Positions 1 through 11,101 of a stretch of 64,000 nucleotides of DNA are shown in pieces. Below the pieces are notes generated by a model. That model saw only the letters and a program-made list of their open reading frames with translations, was not told the DNA's origin and searched no databases. The DNA lies in assembly GCA_002286855.1 (NCBI GenBank), contig NRSV01000007.1, positions 73,277 to 137,276 of the forward strand, read 5' to 3'. A program made the translations under genes and the position numbers. Positions within the stretch are counted from its first letter, which is position 1, and every line of letters begins with the position of its first letter. The DNA is from Bipolaris cookei. Its lineage: Eukaryota; Ascomycota; Dothideomycetes; Pleosporales; Pleosporaceae.

Positions 1-93
1 GTAGTTGGGACATGTTACTTTGCAAGTGATGTTCGCGATGCCAAGAAAAAGTGTCCGGCTCGGTGGTGTGTCCGGCTCGGTGGTGCTTTACGT
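1..93. mobile_element. Terminal part of a Fot1/pogo-like DNA transposon, cut by the window edge
   Basis: The segment ends in ACGT followed by the dinucleotide TA at 94-95. It carries two tandem copies of a TCCGGCTCGGTGGTG-type subrepeat just inside the end. The same architecture (AAAAAGTG, two GC-rich subrepeats, ACGT, then TA) occurs at the end of the element near 50134 and, more diverged, at 40882. The stretch GTTCGCGATGCCAAGAAAAAGTG matches 50071-50093 almost base for base, so this is probably the same subfamily. The body of the element lies outside the window. Confidence 0.6.
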
Positions 94-95
94 TA

Positions 96-521
96 TTGAT
101 TATTTTAACAAATCTACAGAAATTTGAATTCTACAATGACGCAGTTGTTCCATCCCCATATCTCAGGCAAGCGGTCCATGATTATGCCACATAGAACAAG
201 GAGACCACTTTTCTGCTCGTCCATGGTAATGGTCTTCTCATCATGTCAAGCTCCATGCTTTGGTGAGTCCTACAGGCTGCTTGGTGCTTCGCTACATGTA
301 TAACAATACTGTTCAAGCTCCCAGACTGTCACAACAATGCCACGATCGGTGCCCAGACACGTATCCCTCGTTGCAGTAATCACCGATCGGCTGCTGACCT
401 ATTGGAGAGCTGTGCGGACAACGCTGTGGTCGGACCTTACATGTGATCATCACAAAGACTATCATAAGACCCCAAACCCATATCCCATCCTTGGAAATGC
501 ACACACCTCTCCTTTATATCT
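96..521. other. Gene-free stretch between a transposon end and the polyglutamine-protein gene
   Basis: Short overlapping open frames on both strands show no recognisable domain. It probably holds the 3' flank of the minus-strand gene that ends at 522. Nothing else is supported. Confidence 0.4.
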
Positions 522-1238
522 TTACTCTGACATCGCCTCTTGTACATACACGCTTATACGTTGTTTGTCCCTGACTGCCTCGCAACTCAATGCACCGTTC
601 CCTAGTTGCTTGTACTTTATTTCCTCGCTGTTGCCCAAGTAATTCTCAAGGAAATACTGTGCTGCCACTTCATTGGCTACCACCATGCTTTGGCGACTTG
701 TTACTACCGTTACCTCTTCACCCGAGTGCGTGCCGGCCCTATTCGTCACCACACGGTATATTGTCCGACCGCCATGGGCTCGTGATGCTGATTTCTGCGA
801 GTACAATGCCTCACGTAGCGCAAGCGGGTATGTATTGATATCCCCTGGTACCGTTTTTGTCGGACTCTGCGTTGCTATTGCGGTCGGTATAACCGAAGAT
901 ACTGAAGGGGATTGAGGCGGTTGGGCGTAAGACCGAGCATGTGTGTACGATTGGGCGAGGGCTGGCACAGGACCGCTCGGAACGGAGACAGGATCCAGAC
1001 GTGGCTGTTGTTGTTGTTGTTGTTGTTGCTGTTGTTGCTGTCTCTGGTGTTTGAGCAGAAAGTCGCGGTGTTCATCAAGCTGAGTTCTTAGTGTGTCGCT
1101 CGTGATTTGGAAGATGCGCTCCTGGACGCCAGGGCCGAGATTGCGAGAATAGTGACGCAAGTCCGCGCTGCAGTCAAGCTGCAGCAGGCTTTGTTGACGA
1201 TCAAAGGTACAAGGCCGCATAGAAGCTGTTGCTGTCAT
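522..1238 (-). CDS. Hypothetical protein with a polyglutamine tract
   Basis: A single-exon frame of about 238 residues is read from the Met at 1238. The same frame is open back to 1388, which would add 50 residues. I chose the internal Met because the extension is Ser/Arg-rich and of low complexity, but the start is uncertain. Residues about 50-65 contain a run of 12 glutamines after a hydrophilic, probably helical segment. The middle is Pro/Ser-rich and the C-terminal third (EEVTVVTSRQSM onward) looks folded, with hydrophobic periodicity. I do not recognise a family, and no signal peptide or membrane segment is visible. It is probably a real gene because the frame is long and the C-terminus is not of low complexity, but the function is unknown. 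Confidence 0.55.
   Translation of the reverse strand: MTATASMRPCTFDRQQSLLQLDCSADLRHYSRNLGPGVQERIFQITSDTLRTQLDEHRDFLLKHQRQQQQQQQQQQQQPRLDPVSVPSGPVPALAQSYTHARSYAQPPQSPSVSSVIPTAIATQSPTKTVPGDINTYPLALREALYSQKSASRAHGGRTIYRVVTNRAGTHSGEEVTVVTSRQSMVVANEVAAQYFLENYLGNSEEIKYKQLGNGALSCEAVRDKQRISVYVQEAMSE
1004..1040. repeat. TTG/CTG trinucleotide tract encoding polyglutamine
   Basis: Imperfect (TTG)n with CTG interruptions. On the minus strand it reads CAA/CAG and encodes the glutamine run of the neighbouring protein, so length changes would stay in frame. Confidence 0.85.
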
Positions 1239-2047
1239 GTTAGATGCTGACTTCACCAAACTTGACGAAGCACTGGAGAATGAGGGTGAAACCCTCAAAC
1301 AGTGTGCATGACGCGGATATTGTGCAATTCTTGGAAGCCCCGAAGTCCGTATTCGCGTCTCCACGTGATGACGTGCGGCGATTAACAAGACACAATTCTC
1401 AATAGTAGATTTGAATCAGACGATTTATGGCCTGCTTTTTCTATACTCTATATCTGACACGATCTTCTAGATGGGCACATGGATGTTCGCACGTGTCCAT
1501 TGATACCTGATCACAACTCGACAGGCAAAAGAGGCTAGGAAATTGGGGCTCCATTGTCCACCATGTCGTTTTCTTCTACCGCTGACAAGGCCGCATAATT
1601 AGCTTTACTACAATTACATCCGAAGTGACACCGCCGATGGGATCTGGATCCACACATATCGTTACATAGGACCGAGAAATCGCTGTGCATTAACGAAAGT
1701 AAGACCATGTCGGTCTTGCCGTGTCACACCTTTTCCACGATCACGCCGAAACTACGCCGCGCCTACCACCGACCAAACGCCACAACTGAAAGAAGAACAG
1801 AAAAATCTCGAGGATCGCAACACTGCATTTCCCAACCTACTGCTGTCCTCAAAAGTATTGTTCAGACGTGTGCCACCAGCGGTCCGTAGGTATACATCTT
1901 CATGATCATCAACAGATATTCATGTAATGGTCGAAACGCACAGAATACTGAACAACGCTGACAAACAGGGAGTTATCTCTCGTATTAGCAATTTGACTCG
2001 AACTTTCAATGCCCCTTTGACATACTCAACTACTATTGCTGTCTTTT
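1239..2047. other. Gene-free stretch upstream of the polyglutamine gene
   Basis: Presumed promoter of the minus-strand gene ending at 522 and 3' flank of the minus-strand gene ending at 2048. I see no supportable coding sequence or repeat. Confidence 0.4.
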
Positions 2048-3243
2048 TTAGTAGCCCACAGGGAGTCGGCCACTGAGTGCTTCATGAGCATCGCGCAGGA
2101 GGGCCTCGTAGTGCTCGCAGAGATCCGGGAATGCTACTATGGCATGCTTGACCGGAAGGGGAATGTCGCAGACAATCTTGCGCCAATCGTTGTGACGTTG
2201 GCAAACAATACTAATCAGCTCCCTCATGCACTTCAATCCCATGATGCAGATTGTGCGAGCCCACTCCATATCGATTGAGCCGTTCGGATGCTCCAAGTCC
2301 TGTGTGGCGGGGTTGATGAGTACAGACCATGCAAAGTTCCCGTGTGGTGGGGATGAAGCTGCTGTAGGCGAGTTGGCAGGAGCTCTTCCATAGGCGGCAC
2401 CGAGCTTGTAGTACTGTGCCCAGACATTGTCGAACGGCTTTGCGAAGGGGCTTGGTGGAGTTTTGTCGTGGGAGCCGTTGTAGTCGTGCTGACCTTGTCG
2501 AAAAGCCATCTCCTGCACAGCCAGGTGCTCAGGAATATCGTTCACAAAAGCCTTCTGAGATGTGTTGACTGGACTGGGCATGGTAAGGGGACCATGGCTG
2601 CCGTTGCAGGTATCACGAGGCAAGCGCCAGTTTTCGGATGCATAGTTGACGTCTGAGTTGCGGCGTTGCACGTTTGATCCTCGAATATGATCGAGCTTGT
2701 CAGCGGTCGCCTGTTGAGGAGAGCCCTCATACTTCTGGAGAGTCTGTTTGGGAATAGCAGACGGAGAAGTGACAGACGATTCAGTGCTGTTCCCTCTATG
2801 TGTCATGCAGCGAGTTCGCAGTGGAGTAATCGGCTATACATCAATTAGCCTACACTCGTTGACACATTTTCGGGTTTAGGCAAGCTCTGCGAGATGCATA
2901 GCCTGTAGTGGCTGCATATCGACCTGCCCTCTTCGAGATGAAGTCATGGTATGTACCGTAGCATCGTTGCGGCCAACATGTGACATGGACTGTCCAGACG
3001 AGGCGTGAGAACCAGCCGAGGTGCTCCCGTCTGATTCAATGCTTGCTACAGCCATTGGGATCTTGAAGGAACCGACCGTTTGGAAAGGTGCGGTATGGCC
3101 GATGCGACTAGAGTCGCAGTGGTTGGTAGCTTTGCCACCTCCCGCGACTCTACCCTTGGTGGGCGTAAACATCTCAAGAACAGTCAATAACAGGACTCGG
3201 GTGTAATCAAAACACGATATTAACTTACCTGGGATGATGTCAT
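2048..3243 (-). CDS. Hypothetical protein, three-exon model
   Basis: Proposed exons are 3243-3229, 3172-2924 and 2833-2048, all joining in phase 0 and giving about 349 residues. Intron 1 has a GTAAGT donor and a TTGAG acceptor. Intron 2 (90 bases) has a weaker GTCGAT donor but a good CTAAT branch site 13 bases before its TATAG acceptor. The spliced start reads MTSSQMFTPTKGR. The N-terminal half is Ser/Gly/Thr-rich and probably disordered. The C-terminal about 80 residues (from IDMEWARTICIMGLKCM) look helical and cysteine-containing. I do not recognise the family. The long third exon is the most secure part. The first two exons are inferred from splice signals alone. Confidence 0.5.
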
Positions 3244-4516
3244 TACTTAGACAGTTTTGCGGTTCTAGATGCGTCGAATATTGTACAGAAAGTAGAGGTA
3301 CAATGCGTGTGCGTGTGTGGAGGGAGTGGTGACAGATACAAGGAGAGATGCAGTTTTTTGGCAGCGACGGCAAGCGCCAAGCCCACAATCATAATAACAA
3401 ACGCCTGTGAACCACCGTTTGCATATGCTCGGCCGTAGGGTGATTGGAGTCACCACAAGTGGAGACGGATCTGGGCTTAGTCGTGCCTTCCGTCTTGGGA
3501 TGCTTTGTTATGTGGTGAAAGTGAGTCAAGCACTACGATGGGAAAGAAAAGATAAGTGATAATCACATATACATGAGGCGTATGTACATGTGGTAACGGC
3601 TACTTGAAGTATAGAGCTGTGATGACTAATATGAGTACTGACGATAGTAGTGAAGTGATAAACTAGAAACGGGGTGGCCGGGTCTAAGAACACTACGTTG
3701 ACTAGATGTAAAACAACCAGTATATTGAAAAGACATATGCAAATTTATGATGGTCCAGCCAATTTTGAGCGGAATATCAAGAGAGTGATAACAAGAAAGT
3801 AATAGCAGGAAAGTGAAATAGATCGAAGAATGAGAAGAATTGAAAAGAGAAAAATCAATCAATCTTGGTATGAAAAGAGTCCCTGTAAGTACTACTACAT
3901 GGAAGGAGGAGAGTGGTAGCTTTACTATCTACAATAATCTCAAGGGGAAATCGTTCCCAGAGGCTTGATTAACAACCTGGGTATTGTGTTCTTGGAGCAC
4001 TGTCAATATACTGCTGGTATAGCATAAGCTGCATCCGGTATTAGCAAACCCTAATATTATGCATGTGAGAGCAAGTCTTTTGTATATAGTATGTTATATG
4101 GAAGATTGATGGAAGATTGTAGCACATCAAAATGGTCACGCGATCTCACGGGGGTTGGATGAAATACTCAAGGCATAGCTGCAATTGAGAAATACATAAG
4201 AATTCATATGTTAGAGAACCATTGGCAATATATGATAGACACTGCAGGGCGAATGCGACACGAAAATGGCGTGCGAAGCTTCATGTTTATGGCGCGAGAT
4301 GTAGGCGAAAAGTCTTGACGTTTTCGACGATGATGTAGTGGCACCGAGGGGAGATCGAGAAGCCGGGATCATCCGACAGGTAGCGGCCACCAATCACATG
4401 CAGCGAGTTGTCATAACCGAGGGAACTTGAGTGGCGCCCCAATGCTCCAACTTCAATGATACCAACACCTTGACCTCTGAGCCTACCCGACACTCTCCAC
4501 TCCACACCACCTAGCT
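3244..4516. other. Gene-free stretch between a minus-strand gene and sdhB
   Basis: A divergent intergenic region that should hold the promoters of both flanking genes. It is AT-rich around 3500-4200. I see no convincing coding frame, RNA gene or repeat. Confidence 0.4.
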
Positions 4517-5603
4517 ATGGCTTGCACTCGCGCTCTTACTCGTTTGGCGCTGAGACCAGCTGGTATGCTCAACCACGCGGCCCTCCTCGACAGCCATTGA
4601 GCATTGCTAACACCTTGCGACAGCCGTCCGGCCGGCAGTTTTCTCTCGCAGCTTCGCCTCCGTTACCGACGTCCACGCCCGCGACCCTATCTCTAAGACT
4701 GCCGAAAAGATTGTGCCTGATGCCGCGCGGAAACCCATTCCAGAGAGCAAGACGTCCAACGTCAAGGAGTCCTCGCCCACTAAAGATGCCAAAATGAAGA
4801 CTTTCCACGTCTACCGCTGGAATCCTGACGAGCCCACATCCAAGCCCAAGATGCAATCGTACACTCTGGACCTGAACAAGACCGGACCCATGATGCTGGA
4901 TGCACTCATCAGGATTAAAAACGAGATGGACCCGACTTTGACCTTTAGGCGGAGTTGTCGTGAGGGTATTTGCGGAAGCTGCGCCATGAACATTGACGGA
5001 GTCAACACATTGGCATGCCTTTGTATGTGGAGCAAGTCAGCAGACTACGGCTGCAATGCTAACAATGCTCACAGGCCGTATTCCCACCGACACAGCCAAA
5101 GAGTCTCGCATCTACCCGCTCCCGCACATGTACGTTGTCAAGGACCTTGTGCCAGACATGACGCTTTTCTACAAGCAATACCGTTCCGTCAAGCCATACC
5201 TGCAGCGCTCCACCCCCGCACCAGATGTACGTATATGGATTGACCCCACCTCTAGAAACCTGCACTAACAATTGGCCAGGGTCGTGAGTTCCGTCAGTCC
5301 AAGGAAGATCGCAAGAAGCTCGATGGTCTTTATGAATGCATTCTCTGCGCCTGTTGCTCAACCTCGTGCCCCTCGTACTGGTGGAACCAGGAGGAGTACC
5401 TTGGACCCGCTGTCCTCCTCCAGTCCTACCGATGGATCGCCGACTCGCGTGATGAGAAGAAGGCCGAGCGCCAGGATGCACTTAATAACAGCATGAGCTT
5501 GTACCGATGCCACACCATTCTTAACTGCTCAAGGACATGCCCCAAGGGACTGAACCCTGCGCTGGCCATTGCTGAGATCAAGAAGAGCATGGCTTTTACA
5601 TAA
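4517..5603 (+). CDS. sdhB: Succinate dehydrogenase iron-sulfur subunit, mitochondrial
   Basis: This is the iron-sulfur subunit of respiratory complex II, passing electrons from the flavoprotein to ubiquinone at the inner mitochondrial membrane. Exons 4517-4562, 5280-5603 and two between (4624-5022, 5075-5226) give 306 residues. All three introns (61, 52 and 53 bases) have GTATGC, GTATGT or GTACGT donors. The N-terminus is Arg/Ala-rich, as expected for a mitochondrial targeting peptide. The [2Fe-2S] ligands lie in CREGICGSC plus the later LAC. The [4Fe-4S] and [3Fe-4S] ligands lie in CILCACCSTSCP and CHTILNCSRTCPKG. Pro230 and His277, positions where substitutions are known to confer carboxamide (SDHI) resistance, are the wild-type residues here. 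Length and motifs are normal for the family. Confidence 0.97.
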
Positions 5604-7603
5604 ACACATAAAACTAGTGGTTGATGAGTAGTGTCGCCAGGTAACATTCGCTGTATGTATGTGCGGTTGGTGTTTTTTGTAACCAGGCTTGTATATTTTG
5701 AGACTTGTAGTAAACAAATCCAAGCGACTTATTTCACATGGTTGATTCTCAACGTTTGATGCGTGCTGATCTACCTCACTATGTGCTGATCTGTATTAAA
5801 CTTTAAAATCCGAAACCATTTTCCTGACTAGTTATGCCTTCTCAATCTGTTTCTCCCAACGCAAGTTTTGGCTCTAATCCTCAAATCTCATACGTGATCA
5901 TCCGCTCAATGACTGCAGCAAGTCGAGGTTGCCCTCGTCATCTTCAGCAATACCAACTTTGAAATTGTCGCCGCTTGGAAAGTTGATACAGAGCAGCCCC
6001 GCAGCCATTATGCAGTTCCATTTATTGGGATTATTTGCAATTTTTTATCTATGCATCTCTTCATGCGGCGTGTGAGGGTATGTATGTTCAATGTGGTTGA
6101 TAGCCTCAGGATTACGAGGCTTTTTTTTTAAAAATTTAGGTATGAGATATATTTGCACAAAGGTGTTGTTTGAAAACGATTTTTAGATAACTTTTCTACA
6201 CATTACTGAGCATTATTTGGACTTGAGCCTTGGAATGATTCCTTAGTCTACGTTACTCTTTCATTTTTGTTTGTAGGCCTCTGGACGGATGGGTCGGGGC
6301 TGGAGCACGACAGACGTATTTGCCAATTTTTCTCAAAGAATATATGAATATGCCATGTTCACTCTGTGCATGTGTTCTGGAAACAGTATTCAGCAAGATT
6401 GCCACATAATTTTCTAATTCCTTGGTGGTGGTGGTGGTGGTGGCTGCTGCTGCTGCTTGCTCGCACCTAAATCGCCGTTGGCAATGTAATGATCCCTCAT
6501 TCCTTCGACACTACATCAACAAGGCAAAAAAAAGAAAAGAAAAATTAAAAATATAGTAGACTTTGCTCAGCAAATTAAACTTTACTATACCAACATCACT
6601 ATCAACATTAGATCATATGTCCTAAATAGTGTTCACTTTACTAAATCAACAATACCACACACCTCTCTCCCCATCCCCAACCAACCACACCATAAACAGT
6701 AAAGCATCCGCACTTATTCCGCATTTACCCACCAATCACTCCACCCTCCCTCGCAAACCCTTGACTTCCTTGACCCCCCGTGCAAACAGACTTACTATTC
6801 TATATATAAAAAAAGCAACTCTAACCTGTATATCGTGTCCCTGTTTCCATCATCCACCGAGACATGCTATTCGATCAATTTGTTGAATTTCCTGGGCTAT
6901 GCAGACCAGTAGTAACTAGCGATTGCGGCTCGCGCTAAGCAGATGAGAGTGGAGATTGGGATCCACTTTTGATGCAGGTACGTGGTCCTTTTTTTTCTTG
7001 CTTGTCCCTCTTCTCCCCACCGGATGTAGTTTAGTCGGGTACGGATGTACGAAAGTTTGTCGGCAGTGAGAAAAGGGACGGTGAGGGAGGGAGGTGGCGG
7101 TCAGTTTGGAGAGGTGTTCTAAGTGCGAATTGGTTACAGGGTCAAACAGCGTTCAAGTCACGGAATTAAAAAAAAACATGCTAGCCGATATGATCAATAG
7201 TGAGGCGGTGACCCACCACATCTTCCCTTCCACACTTGAGTCGCGCAGAATGACGTTAACAGAGCTTTGTGACAGCACTGTGTCAAATTGAGAGGTACAG
7301 ATTTGATGACTGAAATTGCTCGTTGAGGTATCTCGATTTGTTCATTATTACTACGGATCCCGATACAATCAGGATATCCGCAAACCATATTGCAATTCTG
7401 ATCAAAGAAAAGCTCATATAAAGTAGGTTGTACGCGAATATTCAAACACATTACACACAAGCCTCTTGCCCGTACAACATTGTGACATGAAGCCTTCTGA
7501 CTTTGGTATCATGGGTCATGAATTCTTGTCCCTTTGCTCTCCACCCTTAAAAGTAGCATGTATGTTGCTCCTTCCACTCCCGCGCAAATCGACTTGGGGT
7601 ATC
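5604..7603. other. 2-kb gene-free stretch downstream of sdhB
   Basis: This is a convergent interval: sdhB ends on its left and a minus-strand gene ends on its right. It is AT-rich with homopolymer runs (about 6120-6140 and 6520-6560) and contains a GGT/GCT microsatellite at 6424-6455. Small open frames here have no recognisable features. Confidence 0.4.
6424..6455. repeat. (GGT)n(GCT)n microsatellite
   Basis: About seven GGT units are followed directly by about four GCT units, in non-coding sequence. Confidence 0.85.
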
Positions 7604-7853
7604 TTATGCGACGCCCTTGCTAGCTTGCCTCTGTTATGATTATTAGTATATTGTTGGAAGAGCGCAAGAGTAGAAGAAGCATGGCACGTACCTTCTTGTT
7701 GATGAACATGGCAAGGAACAGAACGGCGACGAGGAAAACAATGCAAAAGACAACAATGACACCGGGCTCGCGCTGGGCCCAGTTGTCGCGCTTAGCAAGC
7801 TGGTGGAGGGTGTACTCGGCGCGAGCGGTGAGGGGCATGCTGATGGCGGCCAT
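7604..7853 (-). CDS. Small single-pass membrane protein, 62 residues
   Basis: Two exons, 7853-7692 and 7630-7604, are joined by a 61-base intron with donor GTACGT, branch-like CTAATAA and acceptor ACAG. The product is 62 residues. Residues 1-30 are polar (LTARAEYTLHQLAKRDNWAQ). Residues 32-51 form one strongly hydrophobic helix (VIVVFCIVFLVAVLFLAMF), and a short basic tail NKKRQASKGVA follows. There is no cleavable signal peptide; a single-pass tail-anchored or type III membrane protein is the simplest reading. The intron in phase with a short second exon argues that this is a real gene. I do not recognise the family. Confidence 0.7.
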
Positions 7854-9667
7854 TGTGGAGGTAGGTTTCTGCGCGAGAAGAAAAGTCAGATAGGGTATTC
7901 GAAGACGATGCAGTGCGGAATGCAAGATTCACGGAGGTTAAGATGTAGTAATTAAGACGATTGACGGATGGTCCGACGCAGCCCCGGCGATCTTGTGCGA
8001 AGAGGTTGGGAATGCCGCCCAAGCCCTTGGTCCGTGTCGCAAAACTACATTGTTTCGATGGGCGGGAGGATGTGACGACGCGACGTAATGGCCCACCCCG
8101 GCCCCCAACAGAGCTCCAGCGGAAAAGGCGGTGGCACGGAAAGCTTACATTTACGAAATTAATCGGACCTTGGTGGAAGTTGACGAGCTGGGTGGAAACA
8201 GCGATTGTTTAGTAGCTGTTGCTAATTGACGAGAAGGCTGGTCAGCGCAATTCGGTTGGGTCCCACAGTGTGATGGTTGTGAAGGGCACAGAAGGAGCTT
8301 GGCGGTGGGAATTGGGATGGCGCAGGTCAAACAGCGGTGCAGCGTCAAAAAGCGAAAACAGAAGCCTTAATACTCGAAGCGCTGATAGTCGGCTTTTTAA
8401 GTGCGCGCGTTCGCCGAAAATTCTGCAGTTGATGAGGCATTTTGTATGGCCCGCGGCCCTAGCGGGTTGCCCGGGAGCCCCCAAGCTTGCAAGGGCAGGT
8501 TTGCACACAGTTCGGCCGGGGTGGAGAGGCAATGACGGAATGATTAGTACGTACCTTTGTTGGGCGAGAGGCTTCGTTTGGTGTAGTCAGACGAGGGCAG
8601 GCTGGGTGAAATACGGCGCGGATGTGTTAGGGATTGTGGGATGACAATGAGACGGAAGCAGCAGCATTTGAGCAGAGGAGAATCAAGAATGGCTGGGAGC
8701 TAGCAATGTCACAACGAAGGGTTGAGGAAGCTAGCTAGCAAATGGGTTGAAAGAGCGACGTCACGTGTAGCCAATGGCACGGCATGCAATCACACACTAC
8801 GGCATCCATTCGCACGACGTGGGATGAGCTTTGCTATCACCTGGCGTTGCTTAGAGTAAGAAAGGGTCTTGAACGGCTCTCCCATTGTTACGCGGCTATT
8901 CACCATAGCTCGTTTACTACATCTACATAGTACTCTCCGCGACCTCCACAGCTGCATCGCGTCGCGGCAAGCCGCCGCTGACGCTACCCATCGGCTCCAC
9001 CCAGCCGCGTCCAAGTTCCCTGCGACACGGTTGACTGTTGCTGTTTCGCTGATAGCAGCAGCGGCGGCATTCGCTGCACTTATGTCATCAGTCAATGCTT
9101 ATCTCTTCTGACTGATGGTTCCATTTGCCGCCCTGCTCCGAGTCGGCTGCGAGCCTAGAGCAGACGGTGGCATGCCATGCAAAGGATAGACCGAGCACAC
9201 CGGAAGTCAAAACAATATAACCCTCCCAATAATGCCTTGTTTCCCACACGCCTCGCCCCGCCTTGCCTGGCGCTGGACCTGTCCGGTGCACCATGCCGAT
9301 AACGCCGACTGCTGCTCAGCAGCGTGGGTGTGGTGTTGGGTGGATTAGTGTGTTTCTGCGATCCTCACTAAGCTTCTGCAATGCCTGCCCCCGCATCTTG
9401 GCAAACATTGGCACCTTGACTGCGAGTCGTGGGCCCATGTCTGACGCATTGCAGTGCTCATGTCAACGCTCCTCTTCTCGTGCATATGCAGCAGTTGTGG
9501 CGAGCTCGACGGCCAGCGCCCCCAAGGCCATACACATTCAATGTCACACTCACGCCCTCGCTCGGCTGCAAAACCAATATTGCTGATATCAACAATATTG
9601 GCGTAGCGCCCATCCTCCATGACTCGGGCCGTATCTAATACCACGCCAGGCACAAAGCAATTATTTA
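7854..9667. other. 1.8-kb gene-free stretch
   Basis: The left part should be the promoter of the small membrane-protein gene that starts at 7853. The right part is the 3' flank of atg5. Open frames of 80-141 residues on both strands (for example 8219-8644) are GC-rich, lack domains and overlap one another, so I do not call them. Confidence 0.4.
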
Positions 9668-10748
9668 TCATCCCATCATAACAACTGCGATGTGCAACCA
9701 CCCGTCCAGGTACGCTGCTGCACGTACCAACTCCTCTACACTAGCCCCTAGAGGCAGCGCCGCCCCATGGAGGACTGCTTGTGCCAGCAGTGGACTTCGC
9801 CTGCTCGGAAATAACCCGGGTAGCATGTGGTTCAGTGCTGTGCCGATGGTCTGTGGTTGCCCTGCTCCTTGTTAGCCTCACTCACCGTTCACACCGCAAC
9901 CACGTGCACCTACTAGACGACAGACTCGGTGTGACCAGTCTCTGCACAATCCTCAGACTCCCGGGCGCCGTCTCTTCCTGCACCCCCTCCGTTGCTGCAT
10001 GCGGCAAATACAGTCTGACCGGTAAATGTCTCAGACTGACTCCCTGCGGATTGAGTAGTTTTTGGTTGATGGGATTATATAGCGCAAACTCGTGTTTCTT
10101 AACTCCCTCCCACAGCTGCGTGCTGTCCTCCTTACTCAGAAACATGACCGTCTTCCCCGTGCCCGTCCTCAGGTAGTCTGCCTCCTTGACGCTTTGAATG
10201 AACAAGTCGTGGAGGTGCTTGCCGTCATTGTCGAGCTGCACCAGCTGCTCGGTCGGATAGTCTGAAAAGTGAACCGTGAGACGCCATGGAAGACGACTGT
10301 GTTCCTCTTCGGCGCCTTCAAGCTGGTGTGCTGGTGTGGCGTCTACGTCTGCGTCTGGGGGATATGCAGGCTCAGCTCCAGAGTAGAGGTCATATAGGAG
10401 GCCTAGGGGATAATGCCACTTCAACGGAACATCTTCGTAAGAGAGCCACGTGTCTTTCGGGCTGACATCCGGGTAGATGAGGCTGCGCGAGAAGAAGGTA
10501 TGCAGCTTGTGGATCAACAGGCCAAGGTACGAGATCCGTGGGAATTGTATCTAGCAAGCTCGTCAACACACAACTCCCAGCCTGCATACAACACCTCATC
10601 AAACAGAAACATGCTTCTTTCCACGTACTATGTAAGGATCCGACTCATCGTACGTCCTGCAGTCGCCCTTGTGCAGCCGTATCTCGAGAGGGATGCTCCC
10701 GTTCCAGGTGCTTTGTCGCAGTCTGCCTGTGACGTCTTTGGAAGCCAT
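9668..10748 (-). CDS. atg5: Autophagy protein 5
   Basis: Atg5 is covalently joined to Atg12 and, with Atg16, acts as the E3-like factor for lipidation of Atg8 during autophagosome formation. Exons are 10748-10629, 10550-9914 and 9861-9668, giving 316 residues. The intron 1 join restores DPYIIQFPRISY, a recognisable Atg5 N-terminal block. The intron 2 join restores SSRQPQTIGTALNHMLPGLFP, the conserved C-terminal block. The C-terminus ends in GWLHIAVVMMG. The presumed Atg12 acceptor is Lys162 in QSVKEADYLR. The insert around PAHQLEGAEEEHSR is variable in the family. The long open frame alone would miss both ends of the protein. It is divergent from the gene at 11102. Confidence 0.95.
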
Positions 10749-11101
10749 CGAAGCGAATGCATCCAAGATGCACGTTGCGAGCCTGCCTGCTGAGAGAGTC
10801 TAGGCACACACGAGCGATAGTGGGGTAGCCCCCAAAGGCTGTCACGGCCATGGCGGGGTAAGTAAGCAACCATGCAGGGAAGTAGAAGCTCGGGCAGCCT
10901 AGTAAGCCCTCGCACCCCCCCCCCCCTGAGTCGCCTGCTCACGCGTCGTCTCTGTGACAACCGCAAATCCTCTAGGGCGTTATGTAAATCAATGTATGCT
11001 GGCGGTTTCACCCATGCCCTTTCTCTTTTCTCTGCATCATCGCGACAAAAAGTGGTGCGACAGCGTAGATGGGTGACTTACTAACGCAACATAGCTGGAC
11101 C
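10749..11101. promoter_or_regulatory. Divergent intergenic region between atg5 and an unknown gene
   Basis: These 353 bases separate two divergent start codons, so both promoters must lie here or in the leaders. A run of about 13 C residues lies at 10914-10926. No clear TATA box is visible for either side. Confidence 0.5.

Noticed and set aside
8219..8644. 141-codon plus-strand open frame
   Set aside because: Arg/Ser/Gly-rich with no domain; an antisense frame of similar length overlaps it.
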